Below are positions 1 to 6,700 of a stretch of DNA of 9,326 nucleotides, in pieces. A program made the position numbers and the translations under genes. The DNA is taken from contig JBCBKE010000092.1 in the NCBI GenBank assembly GCA_038522375.1, positions 1 to 9,326 on the forward strand, read 5' to 3'. Source of the DNA: UBA5336 sp038522375. GTDB taxonomy: Bacteria; Pseudomonadota; Alphaproteobacteria; Caulobacterales; Hyphomonadaceae. Numbering within the stretch: the stretch's first letter is position 1; each line of letters starts with the position of its first letter. A model generated the notes under the pieces. The model worked only from the letters and a program-made list of their open reading frames with translations, did no database searches and was not told the DNA's origin.

Positions 1-2
1 CC

Positions 3-260
3 GTCGACTGCACCGTCGCTGAAGAGGATATCGCTGCCCTGGAGGCCGCCATGCCTTCGCGAGGGGAGCGGGCCTTGTCGGTGGTTCAGACGGTGACGCC
101 GATTGGCGCCGCCAGCGGTGTGGTGAGGGGATCCTACAGGGACAGGGCAGCCGTCCTTACGGGCCGAACGGAAGGCGAGCTTTCCGCGCGGATCGATGAG
201 ATCAGGCAGACCTGTGGCCTCGAGCAAACGGAAGCAACCGAAGCAGCCACGACGGAATAG
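3..260 (+). CDS. C-terminal part of an unrecognised protein (5' end outside window)
   Basis: The frame is open from the first complete codon at position 3 to the TAG at 258-260, so this is the last 85 residues of a longer protein that starts upstream. An internal ATG at 51 has no convincing ribosome binding site and is probably not the start. The visible part has two cysteines, one at the left edge (VDC) and one in the motif RQTCG, a small Gly/Ala/Val stretch (TPIGAASGVV) that could be a short hydrophobic or glycine-zipper-like segment, and an acidic Thr/Glu/Ala tail. I do not recognise a family. The stop codon overlaps the AGGAA site of the next gene, so the two are probably translationally coupled and this is an upstream member of the same operon. 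Confidence 0.6.
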   Translation, partial: VDCTVAEEDIAALEAAMPSRGERALSVVQTVTPIGAASGVVRGSYRDRAAVLTGRTEGELSARIDEIRQTCGLEQTEATEAATTE

Positions 261-271
261 GAACAGTTAAC

Positions 272-835
272 ATGCACGCTTTGATATCCCCCCAATCCCG
301 AATAGGCGCCAGTTTGGCAGTTCTTCTCGCCCTGACCGCTTGCGAAACCGGTGTTGCATCTGCTCAACCCGTGACCACGCCAGTCACGGTGCCGGAGACA
401 GGTGAAGGCATATTCTTCCCACCGGTCACGAGTACGGAGACGCCCGAGATCCGGTTCCGCGTTATCGCCGAGATCGGCCCGTTGCAGCGGCAGATATTCG
501 TGGACCAGATCAATCTGGTGACGACGGGTGCGGAACGTCCGATCCCGCTCGTCGCGCAGGCTGTCGGGACCGACCGGACGACTTTGGTGCTCCTGAACCT
601 GGAACCTGAAACTTACCTGACGCCGTACATCGCCCGCGCCATGCTTGCCCGTATGACTTCCCTGGCGCGCGCGCTCCCAGCCGTCGCCGAATTGGGGTTG
701 GATCAGGCTTTCGACATCTACAATCTGGGTGCGGTCATGGGGTTCGACGGGATAATCGTCACAGACGGTCGCGGCTTCTCCCATGAAGCGCGTCTGGATG
801 CGCCCGAAACTGACGCTGCGACGTCGGCAAACTGA
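272..835 (+). CDS. Exported protein, probable lipoprotein, function unknown (187 aa)
   Basis: The ATG at 272 follows AGGAA at 259-263 with 8 bases of spacing. The N-terminus has a hydrophobic run (about residues 11-22) ending in LTAC, which fits a lipobox with lipidated Cys24. An alternative signal peptidase I site, ASA/QP, lies at residues 29-33, so soluble periplasmic secretion is also possible. The mature part begins with a Pro/Thr/Val-rich linker (about 33-55), then a compact alternating beta/alpha region of about 110 residues that includes the motif VTDGRGFSHEARL near the end. There are no further cysteines. No enzyme motif or known domain was recognised. It lies 18 bases upstream of a lipobox-bearing hydrolase, so the two are probably co-transcribed envelope proteins. 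The gene call is firm and the function is unknown. Confidence 0.8.
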   Translation: MHALISPQSRIGASLAVLLALTACETGVASAQPVTTPVTVPETGEGIFFPPVTSTETPEIRFRVIAEIGPLQRQIFVDQINLVTTGAERPIPLVAQAVGTDRTTLVLLNLEPETYLTPYIARAMLARMTSLARALPAVAELGLDQAFDIYNLGAVMGFDGIIVTDGRGFSHEARLDAPETDAATSAN

Positions 836-853
836 CCCTTAGGAAGGTGCACT

Positions 854-1987
854 ATGGCTCCAGACCGCTCAGAATCGCCGGTGCGCCGCGGCGTCGGGCC
901 CGCCCTGATCTTCTGTGCCACTCTCGGGCTCGCAGGGTGCGCATCGAACAAGCCGTCTCTCCTGGTGCCGATTGAGGCGGCCCCGGAAAATGCATCGGTC
1001 GTCGACCTTCTCGCCATCACCACCCGCGCGCCCTCTGACCTTCCGGGCCAGATCTACGGATCACAGCGCGGTGAGCTTTCCGGCCATGTCTTCAAGGTCT
1101 CGGTGCCTCCGAACCACCAGGTCGGCAGGATGGAATGGCCGAGTGGGGATGTGCCTGATCCGGAGAACGAGTTTGCCGTTGTCGACCTTCAACCCGCTGA
1201 GCCCGCCGATGTCTGGCGCTGGTTCGGCGAACAGGACACCGATGGGCGTGTCCTGATTTTTGTCCACGGTTACAATGTGGAGTTCGCCGATGCTGTGTTC
1301 CGCCTGGCACAAATCGCCGAGGATCTCTCGATCAGGGCTGCGCCTGTGCTGTTCTCGTGGCCGTCGGGCGGTGAGCTGGCCGGCTATTACTATGACCGTG
1401 AGAGCGCCAACTATTCCCGCGATGCGTTCGAGTCCGTCATCACGCAGGCTGTAGAAAACGAGAACGTCACCCAGGTCGCCATTCTCGCCCATTCCATGGG
1501 AAGTTGGATCACCATGGAGACCCTTCGCCAGATAAGCATCCGCGACGGCGAGCTCTCCGAGAAGATCACCGATGTGGTCCTTGCGGCGCCGGACCTGGAT
1601 GTCGACGTCTTCCAGACGCAGTTTCAACGGCTTGGAGCCCAGCGTCCGCACTTCACGTTCCTGGTCTCGACCGACGACCGGGCGCTCAACGTGTCCAAGG
1701 TGCTCGGCCGCGGGGTCCAGCGGCTGGGTGCCATCGACCCGTCGCAGGAACCTTACCGTTCAAGGATTGAAGCCACGCCTGGCGTGACCTTTGTCGACCT
1801 GTCCTCATTGGAAGGTGGAGGCAGAATGGCGCATGCGAAATTCGCGGAAAGCGGCGAAATGGTGGACCTCGCCCGCCAGACTCTCGCAGACGACGAAGGG
1901 CTGACGGAAGAGCGCACCTCGATCGGTGAGCAGGCAGGCGCTGTGATCATCACGCTGGGACAGAGTGTGGCCAGTCTTTCGGAGTAA
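854..1987 (+). CDS. DUF900-type alpha/beta hydrolase, predicted lipoprotein (377 aa)
   Basis: A strong AGGAAGG at 841-847 precedes the ATG. Residues 14-29 form a lipoprotein signal with lipobox LAGC and Cys29, so the enzyme is probably anchored to a membrane facing the periplasm. The fold is alpha/beta hydrolase. VLIFVHGY (133-140) is the oxyanion-hole strand, LFSWPSGG (166-173) follows, and AHSMG (212-216) is the nucleophile elbow with Ser214. Asp274 or Asp275 in STDDRAL is a candidate acid, and His327 in MAHAKF a candidate catalytic base. The HGYN, FSWPS and AHSMG combination is typical of the DUF900 family (PF05990), whose members are called esterases or lipases but mostly lack a known substrate. 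Length and motif order are intact. It sits in the middle of a run of envelope genes. The family is confident; the substrate is not visible. Confidence 0.9.
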   Translation: MAPDRSESPVRRGVGPALIFCATLGLAGCASNKPSLLVPIEAAPENASVVDLLAITTRAPSDLPGQIYGSQRGELSGHVFKVSVPPNHQVGRMEWPSGDVPDPENEFAVVDLQPAEPADVWRWFGEQDTDGRVLIFVHGYNVEFADAVFRLAQIAEDLSIRAAPVLFSWPSGGELAGYYYDRESANYSRDAFESVITQAVENENVTQVAILAHSMGSWITMETLRQISIRDGELSEKITDVVLAAPDLDVDVFQTQFQRLGAQRPHFTFLVSTDDRALNVSKVLGRGVQRLGAIDPSQEPYRSRIEATPGVTFVDLSSLEGGGRMAHAKFAESGEMVDLARQTLADDEGLTEERTSIGEQAGAVIITLGQSVASLSE

Positions 1988-2027
1988 CGTGGACCTCTGC
2001 GACATCGAACGGAGACTGATAACACAG

Positions 2028-2996
2028 ATGCCCAGAAGAATACTTTTCATCGGCGTGGCGGCGACGTTCGCAATCGTTGTGACCGCAGTGTTTGTTGTCA
2101 TGCTTGGCGGAGGAGAGAACATCCGGCTTGCGAGGGCCATTGCGGGCTATGAGCGGATCTTCGACACCTACTCGCAAACCGATACGACGGTGACGGACGT
2201 CACGAACACGCAGCACGCAGACGGGCGCGACGCACATCTGGTCTCGGCCTTTTTCGGGCTCGATAATGGTCTGCCGGAACGGCTCACGGACCGTGTTGCC
2301 TGCGAAGGGGCCGGCGGCGCCGACGGCATGCCGGTGATCTTCTCCCATGAAGTGGATATTGCGACGCTGGAGCCGGGTGATTTTAAGATTACGACCCAAT
2401 CCGGCGCCGTGTTCGCGGCAACTTGCCTGACGCTCGCGCCGGCCGATGACCCGGGCGAATTGCGCACAGCCCTGCTGGCCGGTGAGTATGGCAGCGCCGA
2501 GGATGAGCCGGCAACGGTCCAGATCATCGGCAATGTGCTCTCCCTCGACGGCACCGTGAATTTCAAAGGCGCCAGCGTGGATGTCACACCGCTAGAGGCT
2601 GGCCCGTCGCTGGTCTGGGCGGAAATTGTTCCGGAACCTCAGTGGGACCTTGGCGGCGAGGCCACCACCTCGCCGTGGGGGGGCGGCAATCGCTGTCCGA
2701 TGGGCACCGCCCAAATCGTCCGGGTGACCTGGAATGGCGGCATCACCAAGCCAGGTGGCGACCCAGCGGATGATAACGAGCGCGCGCTCTATCAGGTCTC
2801 GACGGTCATGGCCGACGGCACGGCTGCCGAAATCACGCCCTTCGCGCTCGCCGACCTCGGGGATGGCGACAACAACCATCTGCTCTGCTTGGACACCACC
2901 GACACGGTCATGGCCGTCTCCTTCCCCGCCGGGTATGTCACCGATCCGCGGGAAGACCTGAACCCTGACACGGCCATTGCCCTCTCCCAGAACTGA
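2028..2996 (+). CDS. Membrane-anchored exported protein, function unknown (322 aa)
   Basis: The frame can be read from 1965, but that start overlaps the upstream hydrolase and places 21 polar residues before a clean signal anchor. The ATG at 2028 gives MPRR followed by a hydrophobic helix at residues 5-27 and has GGAG at 2011-2014, although the spacing of 13 is long. I therefore prefer 2028. After the helix comes a soluble domain rich in beta-forming residues with four cysteines (92, 133, 223, 287), suggesting two disulfides in an oxidising compartment. A Gly/Trp/Pro stretch lies near residues 205-225, and a DLGDGDNN segment near 277-283 is acidic but not a full EF-hand. Motifs such as FSHEVD and GDFKI recall secreted beta-sandwich proteins, but no known domain is recognised. 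It ends 18 bases before the DsbA-fold gene. Confidence 0.8.
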   Translation: MPRRILFIGVAATFAIVVTAVFVVMLGGGENIRLARAIAGYERIFDTYSQTDTTVTDVTNTQHADGRDAHLVSAFFGLDNGLPERLTDRVACEGAGGADGMPVIFSHEVDIATLEPGDFKITTQSGAVFAATCLTLAPADDPGELRTALLAGEYGSAEDEPATVQIIGNVLSLDGTVNFKGASVDVTPLEAGPSLVWAEIVPEPQWDLGGEATTSPWGGGNRCPMGTAQIVRVTWNGGITKPGGDPADDNERALYQVSTVMADGTAAEITPFALADLGDGDNNHLLCLDTTDTVMAVSFPAGYVTDPREDLNPDTAIALSQN

Positions 2997-3014
2997 AAAC
3001 CAAGGAGACCAACC

Positions 3015-3656
3015 ATGCCCCATTCGATTGACGTTTATTGGTCGTTCCGCAGCCCCTACTCGTATCTCGCCACGCCGGACCTTTTCCGCCTGCGCGAGGA
3101 TTTCGAGGTGGAGGTCAAGCTGCGCCCGGTCCTGCCGATCGCGGTGCGCACCAAGGAAACCCTGTTCACCGGCGACCAGCGGCGGGTGAAGTACATTGTC
3201 CTTGATGCGTTCCGCCGTGCCGAATTCCTCGGGATGGCGTTCGCCAGGCCGTCTCCCGATCCCATCGTCCAGGACATGGCGACTTTCGAAGTCTCAGACG
3301 ACCAGCCCTATATCTATCGCCTGACGGGTCTCGGCGTTGAAGCCGAAAAGCGCGGCAAGGGCGTCGATCTCGCCTACCATGTCTCGCACCTGATCTGGGG
3401 CGGCGGCCCGAACTGGAATGAGGGCGACAAGCTGGCGAAGGCCGTGGCACAGGCCGGCCTCGACCTCGCCGAACTGGATGAAGCCCTTGCAGCCAACGAT
3501 CCCATGCCCGACATCGAAGCCAATCAGGCTGCGCTGGACGCCGCCGGGGGCTGGGGCGTGCCGACCATGGTCTTCGACGGCGAGCCCTTCTTCGGACAGG
3601 ACCGGATCGACACCCTACGCTGGCGTCTTGAGAAAAGCGGCGTCCCGAAGCGATGA
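3015..3656 (+). CDS. DsbA-fold protein, 2-hydroxychromene-2-carboxylate isomerase / kappa-GST type (213 aa)
   Basis: AAGGAG at 3002-3007 lies 7 bases before the ATG. There is no signal peptide, so the protein is cytoplasmic. The N-terminal thioredoxin-like strand ends in SFRSPYSYLA (residues 10-19). This has the Ser-Pro-Tyr motif of the HCCA isomerase / kappa glutathione transferase family in place of a CXXC pair, with Ser13 as the likely glutathione-activating residue. The helical insertion spans about 45-170, and the fold closes with GVPTMVFDGEPFFGQDRI (181-198), which carries the cis-proline at 183 and the FGQDR motif typical of this family. Full length is normal. Characterised relatives isomerise 2-hydroxychromene-2-carboxylate in naphthalene breakdown, but no other aromatic-degradation gene is present here. 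A general glutathione-dependent role is equally possible. It is the last gene of the plus-strand run. Confidence 0.9.
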   Translation: MPHSIDVYWSFRSPYSYLATPDLFRLREDFEVEVKLRPVLPIAVRTKETLFTGDQRRVKYIVLDAFRRAEFLGMAFARPSPDPIVQDMATFEVSDDQPYIYRLTGLGVEAEKRGKGVDLAYHVSHLIWGGGPNWNEGDKLAKAVAQAGLDLAELDEALAANDPMPDIEANQAALDAAGGWGVPTMVFDGEPFFGQDRIDTLRWRLEKSGVPKR

Positions 3657-3689
3657 GCTTGCAGGGCACCTGACCTGAGACAAAGTCCG

Positions 3690-3986
3690 TCATCGCCCTG
3701 TTTGTATCCGCCCCTCGATGTTGCCCTGCTGCGATGCTGGCTGCGGTGGCAGGGTCGCGCGGTCAAACACCGCTTCCGCCTTTGGATGGAGGGTGCCGTG
3801 GAGCCTGTCCCAGATCACCGTGTAGAGCCCGTAATTGTAGCGATAGGTCCTGTGGTGCTGGTTGTGATAGGCGGAGGTGTTCAGCCAGCGACCCAGCGGG
3901 CTCCGTGCGATGAAGTGCAGAAGTGGGGTCTTTGCCCGGTCAACCTTGCACGAAGCCTGTTTGCCACTGACCACATTGTGCGCCAA
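3690..3986 (-). pseudogene. Truncated second copy of the sterol desaturase C-terminus
   Basis: Read on the minus strand, about 53 residues from FIARSPLG to AVFDRAT match residues 210-262 of the intact desaturase encoded at 4968-5813. The last histidine box HNQHH and the following TYRYNYGLYTVIWDRLHG region are included. The first 240 or so bases of such a family's histidine boxes and all membrane segments are absent: upstream of about position 3918 the sequence is unrelated. The open frame starts at an ATG at 3984-3986 with no clear ribosome binding site. Downstream of RAT the frame continues through an unrelated Gln-rich tail of 20 residues to TGA. It cannot encode an active desaturase, lacking two of three histidine boxes. 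All five nucleotide differences from the intact gene in the conserved block are synonymous. Expression as a short protein cannot be excluded. Confidence 0.8.
3757..3918 (+). repeat. Direct repeat, copy 1 (partner at 5029-5190)
   Basis: Positions 3757-3887 match 5029-5159 at 126 of 131 bases. Differences are at 3789, 3798, 3851, 3861 and 3870. The match continues to about 3918 at only about 60%. The left boundary is sharp: identity stops at GCGC, directly after the RAT codons of the desaturase frame. The offset is a constant 1272 bp with no gaps. Both copies have the same orientation and flank the gene at 4066-4902. Confidence 0.93.
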
Positions 3987-4065
3987 TCAGACTGAGCTTT
4001 TGCCCAAGTCTGCCGGAGCCGCAAAGCTGTTTGAGCGATGGACGAAGATTGCCCTTACCGAACTC
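3919..4065. other. Unassigned sequence between the desaturase remnant and the next gene
   Basis: This 147-base stretch has no match to the intact desaturase gene, although the remnant abuts it. It may carry a short reading frame into the remnant (residues before FIARSP) but nothing recognisable as a domain. An imperfect hairpin, AGCTTTTGC at 3995-4003 against GCAAAGCT at 4021-4028, lies just past the stop of the 4066-4902 gene. It has no T-tract, so I do not call it a terminator. The stretch could be insertion or deletion debris from the event that truncated the second desaturase copy. Confidence 0.4.
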
Positions 4066-4902
4066 TCAATAGGCGTGTGTGGCGACCACCACGGTCCGCT
4101 CCAGGCTCTTGTCGCGATCGTCCAGAGCCGCTTTGTAATCGGGGTGCTGGTCCATGTAAAAGATGGCCATGGGATCGGGGTAGATCATGACAGCAAGGTC
4201 GTCCCACTCGGCAGGTGCGGGCTCTGAGTACGACTCGATTAGGACCTCGCTGATGCGACCGGCGAAGAGAAATTGACCGCCAACCCTGTGCACGGCGCGC
4301 ATCGCTTCGCGTCCATACCGTTGGTATCTGCCGCGCGCCGCCGTCTTGTCGCCGGTTTCGTCGGCAAAATAGCCCAGATAATTTACCATCGAGATCTGCG
4401 CCTCGGGGCGCATCGCCTTTGAAGCATCAAAGGCGAGCCGGGTCGGCATCACGTCAGGACGTCCTTCGATCTCGTCTTCCGACTCCGGCAGGGGCCCGTC
4501 AGGACGCTTTGTTATGCCCAACAAGTGCTGCGTGCGCAGGATGCCTAGCGCCATGGCGGGAACCTTCAGGGGTTGCACCCTTGCGGCATAGGCATCTTCG
4601 AAATTTCGACTGACGTCCCGAAGTTCCGTGATGCCGGTATCAGAAGAGAGAAGGAGATAGTCGGTCCAGTAGATGTCGTCCTTACCGATGAATGGATACT
4701 GCGAGCGTGCACGCCAGAGCGTCGCATCGGTCAAGCGATCCAACGCCGGGCTGTTTTCTCTGTCACCCGATTTCAGGGCGAGGAAGATGATGCTGTCTTG
4801 TCCCAACAGAACTTGCGAGGGTTGGGTTGCGCCGATCCGCCAGATCAGCAGCACCGCCACGCCGATCATGGCAATCAGGGCGAAAGGCCATAGAGTTTGC
4901 AT
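4066..4902 (-). CDS. Membrane-anchored protein with two possible DUF1330-like domains (278 aa)
   Basis: AGGAGA (minus strand, 4916-4911) lies 8 bases before the ATG at 4902. Residues 4-21 form one N-terminal membrane helix. The C-terminal part (about 169-276) has the look of a DUF1330/EthD-like ferredoxin-fold domain: a first strand ISMVNYLGYF, a helix with GRYQRYGREA, then GGQFLFAGRI, then a Trp-Asp-Asp turn into VMIYPDPMAIFYMDQHPDY. That last element is the YPS-x-A-x-x-x-M-x-x-x-P-x-Y pattern of the family. Residues about 36-123 have a similar order (IIFLALKSG, a helix, a W-containing strand, RVQPLKVPAM) and may be a degenerate second copy. Known DUF1330 proteins are usually single-domain, about 95 residues and soluble. 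The gene lies 65 bases after the desaturase and is bracketed by the direct repeat. Its function is unknown. Confidence 0.75.
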   Translation of the reverse strand: MQTLWPFALIAMIGVAVLLIWRIGATQPSQVLLGQDSIIFLALKSGDRENSPALDRLTDATLWRARSQYPFIGKDDIYWTDYLLLSSDTGITELRDVSRNFEDAYAARVQPLKVPAMALGILRTQHLLGITKRPDGPLPESEDEIEGRPDVMPTRLAFDASKAMRPEAQISMVNYLGYFADETGDKTAARGRYQRYGREAMRAVHRVGGQFLFAGRISEVLIESYSEPAPAEWDDLAVMIYPDPMAIFYMDQHPDYKAALDDRDKSLERTVVVATHAY

Positions 4903-4944
4903 GGATTGACTCTCCTATACTTCCCATTGGGGAAACGGCGGAAC

Positions 4945-4954
4945 CGTGATCACG
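4945..4954. other. 10-bp perfect palindrome CGTGATCACG in the desaturase/DUF1330-like gap
   Basis: The palindrome sits in the 65-base gap between the stop of the desaturase gene and the start of the next minus-strand gene. Nearby, TTCCC-ATTG-GGGAA at 4921-4934 could form a 5-bp hairpin. Either could be a protein site or processing element, but palindromes this short arise by chance, and no promoter boxes were recognised beside them. Confidence 0.2.
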
Positions 4955-4967
4955 CTGGGCAGTGCGA

Positions 4968-5813
4968 TTAAGTGACTTCGACTTGGTGTTCGATGTGCTT
5001 GTCAAGAGCGTCCGAGGGTTTCGTGGTTGCGCGGTCAAACACCGCTTCCGCCTTTGGATGCAGGGTGCCATGGAGCCTGTCCCAGATCACCGTGTAGAGC
5101 CCGTAATTGTAGCGATAGGTCCGGTGGTGCTGATTGTGATAAGCGGAGGTGTTCAGCCATGAGCCGATGGGGCTACGCGCAACGAAGCGCGGCATGACCT
5201 CATAGCCGAGATGCCCGTAGACATTGTAGATCAGCGACAGGAACCCCGCGACCAGGAGCGCGGTGACATGCAGGGGCATGACCACGATCAGGAGGACAAA
5301 GATCGCGATCTCGAACACGGCCTCGATGGGATGGAAAGCAAAGGCGGAGAATGCGCTCGGATTGGTCGACAGGTGGTGGGCCTTGTGGACCCGGTCATAC
5401 AGGGGCGCGGTGTGAACGGCCCGGTGCATCCAGTAGAAATACCAGTCCTGAATGAGCAGGACGACCGGGATCTGCAACCAGAACCAGGCCCACCCATACT
5501 CGGAGGGGTCAAAGTAGAGCTGGGTCAGCCCGGCATGGCGCATCGCAATGATGCCGCCGACCACGCCTGTGAAGACAACGACTGTTAGCATGGAATAGCC
5601 GATCTCGCGCAGTAACTGGGCGCGCGTGAAGGGCACCGGCTGCAGGCGGCGCCAGGGCGCAAGGCGCCCCACCACCATGGAGATCAGGAAGCCGATGCCG
5701 GCGATGGCCACGTAGCGCGCGATGATCACGCCAGAGATGAACCCCGCAACCGTGGCGAGCTTGAAATGCGTCGGCCAGTCGTCAACCAGCCCTGCCAGGT
5801 ATCCAAATTCCAC
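4968..5813 (-). CDS. Sterol desaturase / fatty acid hydroxylase superfamily membrane protein (281 aa)
   Basis: The start is GTG at 5813, chosen because AGGAGAAG (5825-5818) is placed correctly before it. The protein is an integral membrane di-iron enzyme of the fatty acid hydroxylase superfamily (PF04116). Hydrophobic segments lie at about 20-48, 70-92, 108-128 and 165-200. All histidine boxes are present: HRAVH (130-134), HKAHH (143-147) and HNQHH (226-230), with further conserved histidines at 161 and 201. These bind two irons for oxygen-dependent hydroxylation or desaturation of a lipid, carotenoid or sterol-like substrate, which cannot be named from sequence. The TYRYNYGLY and WDRLHGTL segments near the C-terminus are family-typical. 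The start follows the stop of the outer-membrane gene by 12 bases, which implies translational coupling. Its 3' part is the second copy of the direct repeat. Confidence 0.92.
   Translation of the reverse strand: MEFGYLAGLVDDWPTHFKLATVAGFISGVIIARYVAIAGIGFLISMVVGRLAPWRRLQPVPFTRAQLLREIGYSMLTVVVFTGVVGGIIAMRHAGLTQLYFDPSEYGWAWFWLQIPVVLLIQDWYFYWMHRAVHTAPLYDRVHKAHHLSTNPSAFSAFAFHPIEAVFEIAIFVLLIVVMPLHVTALLVAGFLSLIYNVYGHLGYEVMPRFVARSPIGSWLNTSAYHNQHHRTYRYNYGLYTVIWDRLHGTLHPKAEAVFDRATTKPSDALDKHIEHQVEVT
5029..5190 (+). repeat. Direct repeat, copy 2 (inside the intact desaturase gene)
   Basis: This is the partner of 3757-3918. The first 131 bases are 96% identical, the remainder diverged. It codes on the minus strand for residues 209-262 of the desaturase, including the third histidine box. 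The lower-identity end (5160-5190) still encodes similar residues (RFVARSPIGS against HFIARSPLGR). The copies therefore share older homology, and the 131-bp core was either duplicated more recently or homogenised by gene conversion. Confidence 0.93.
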
Positions 5814-5817
5814 TTTT

Positions 5818-5825
5818 CTTCTCCT
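5818..5825 (-). promoter_or_regulatory. Ribosome binding site AGGAGAAG that fixes the GTG start of the desaturase
   Basis: On the minus strand the stop TAG of the upstream barrel gene (5828-5826) is followed directly by AGGAGAAG, four A residues and GTG. The Shine-Dalgarno match is strong, which supports GTG as the real start. Its position against the preceding stop suggests that ribosomes finishing the barrel gene re-initiate on the desaturase. Confidence 0.75.
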
Positions 5826-6677
5826 CTAGTTTGAGGTGCCAAAACGGTAGGTGAGGGATGCGAGGACGGAGGTCTCGCCGCTAAGCTGGTGCCAGACCCC
5901 GAGGCCGAGCATTGTGTCCTGCCGGAGGGGAATGGCGACGCCAGCTTCGACCGCCCAGGGGGTCTCGAACTCCTGGGTGACCCTAACGCGGACGTCTTCG
6001 CCGTTGAAATTCAGGCTCTGTTCGACGTCCCGGCTGATCCAGTTGTAGCTTCCGCCCAGGCGATAGATGATATTCTGCCGATCCAGGTTGATCGGGTAGA
6101 GCAGGCCAAGGCTCGTTGTTGCCCCTTCCGACGTGACCGACTCGTCAAGCCGGTTCCAGACATACTGGAAGCCGCCATAGGCTCCGAGCGTGTCACCCCA
6201 GATCTCCGTGACGGGCAGGAACGCGTTGGTGCCGAGCCCCAGGGAATAGCCGTCAACCTCCTGGTTTGCATCGCGGTCGACAGCGATCGGACCATCGAAA
6301 AAGTCCGAAAACGGCCCGTTTGGCGTGCCCGTAATGATGACCCCGGTTTCGGTGTCACTCGAGATGAATCCGCCGCGCGCATACACTTCGGCGAATGGCA
6401 GGACACGGTATCCGATACTGCCCGACACGATTGTGGACGACACGGTCAGGTCGTCCCGGAGGCTGGCTTCGAAATCACCGATCTCGATTTCCTCGGGAAG
6501 TTCGATCTCGCTCTCGACGATCTCGATCGCGGCATTGGACGCAACAGCACTGAGCGTGATGTTCCAGTTGCCGATGCTATCCGAGGGGTACTCACGGTCA
6601 CCATTTTCCTGGGCCGTGGACACGCCGAACGATATCAGGACGCTGGAGACCAGCAATGAAATGGACGGTCTGATCAT
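5826..6677 (-). CDS. Outer-membrane beta-barrel protein, function unknown (283 aa)
   Basis: The ATG at 6677 has an AGAGGGAAC Shine-Dalgarno-like site about 9 bases upstream. Residues 1-22 are a signal peptide with probable cleavage after STA22. The mature protein alternates hydrophobic and polar residues in short strands with aromatic girdle residues (for example SIGYRVLPFAEVYARGGF at 87-104, LGAYGGFQYVWNRL at 164-177, IYRLGGSYNWISRD at 204-217) and ends in SLTYRFG plus three residues, close to the usual C-terminal aromatic signature of outer-membrane barrels. An acidic stretch lies at 52-68 (IEIVESEIELPEEIEIG) before the first clear strand. There are no cysteines, TonB box or OmpA-type domain. 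The EF-hand gene ends 23 bases upstream and the desaturase starts 12 bases downstream, so it is mid-operon. The barrel call is well supported; transport or other role is unknown. Confidence 0.82.
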   Translation of the reverse strand: MIRPSISLLVSSVLISFGVSTAQENGDREYPSDSIGNWNITLSAVASNAAIEIVESEIELPEEIEIGDFEASLRDDLTVSSTIVSGSIGYRVLPFAEVYARGGFISSDTETGVIITGTPNGPFSDFFDGPIAVDRDANQEVDGYSLGLGTNAFLPVTEIWGDTLGAYGGFQYVWNRLDESVTSEGATTSLGLLYPINLDRQNIIYRLGGSYNWISRDVEQSLNFNGEDVRVRVTQEFETPWAVEAGVAIPLRQDTMLGLGVWHQLSGETSVLASLTYRFGTSN

Positions 6678-6700
6678 GTCTGGGGTTCCCTCTTGTGGCG

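Noticed and set aside
134..784. Minus-strand open frame of 216 codons at the left end
   Set aside because: It spans two plus-strand genes with coherent starts and an export signal, has no ribosome site and has shadow-like composition rich in Arg, His and Gln.
3662..3700. CAGGGC / GCCCTG inverted repeat between the convergent gene ends, followed by TTTGT
   Set aside because: The 6-bp stem has a 27-base loop and only a weak T-tract, so it is not a credible intrinsic terminator.
3995..4028. Imperfect hairpin after the DUF1330-like gene
   Set aside because: The stem contains a bulge, the loop is 17 bases, and there is no T-run on the transcribed side.
5889..6659. Long open frame on the plus strand (256 codons) opposite the barrel gene
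   Set aside because: The minus-strand frame has a signal peptide, barrel strands, a ribosome site and fits the operon. The plus frame has no ribosome site and Arg/Asp-rich shadow composition typical of high-GC antisense frames.
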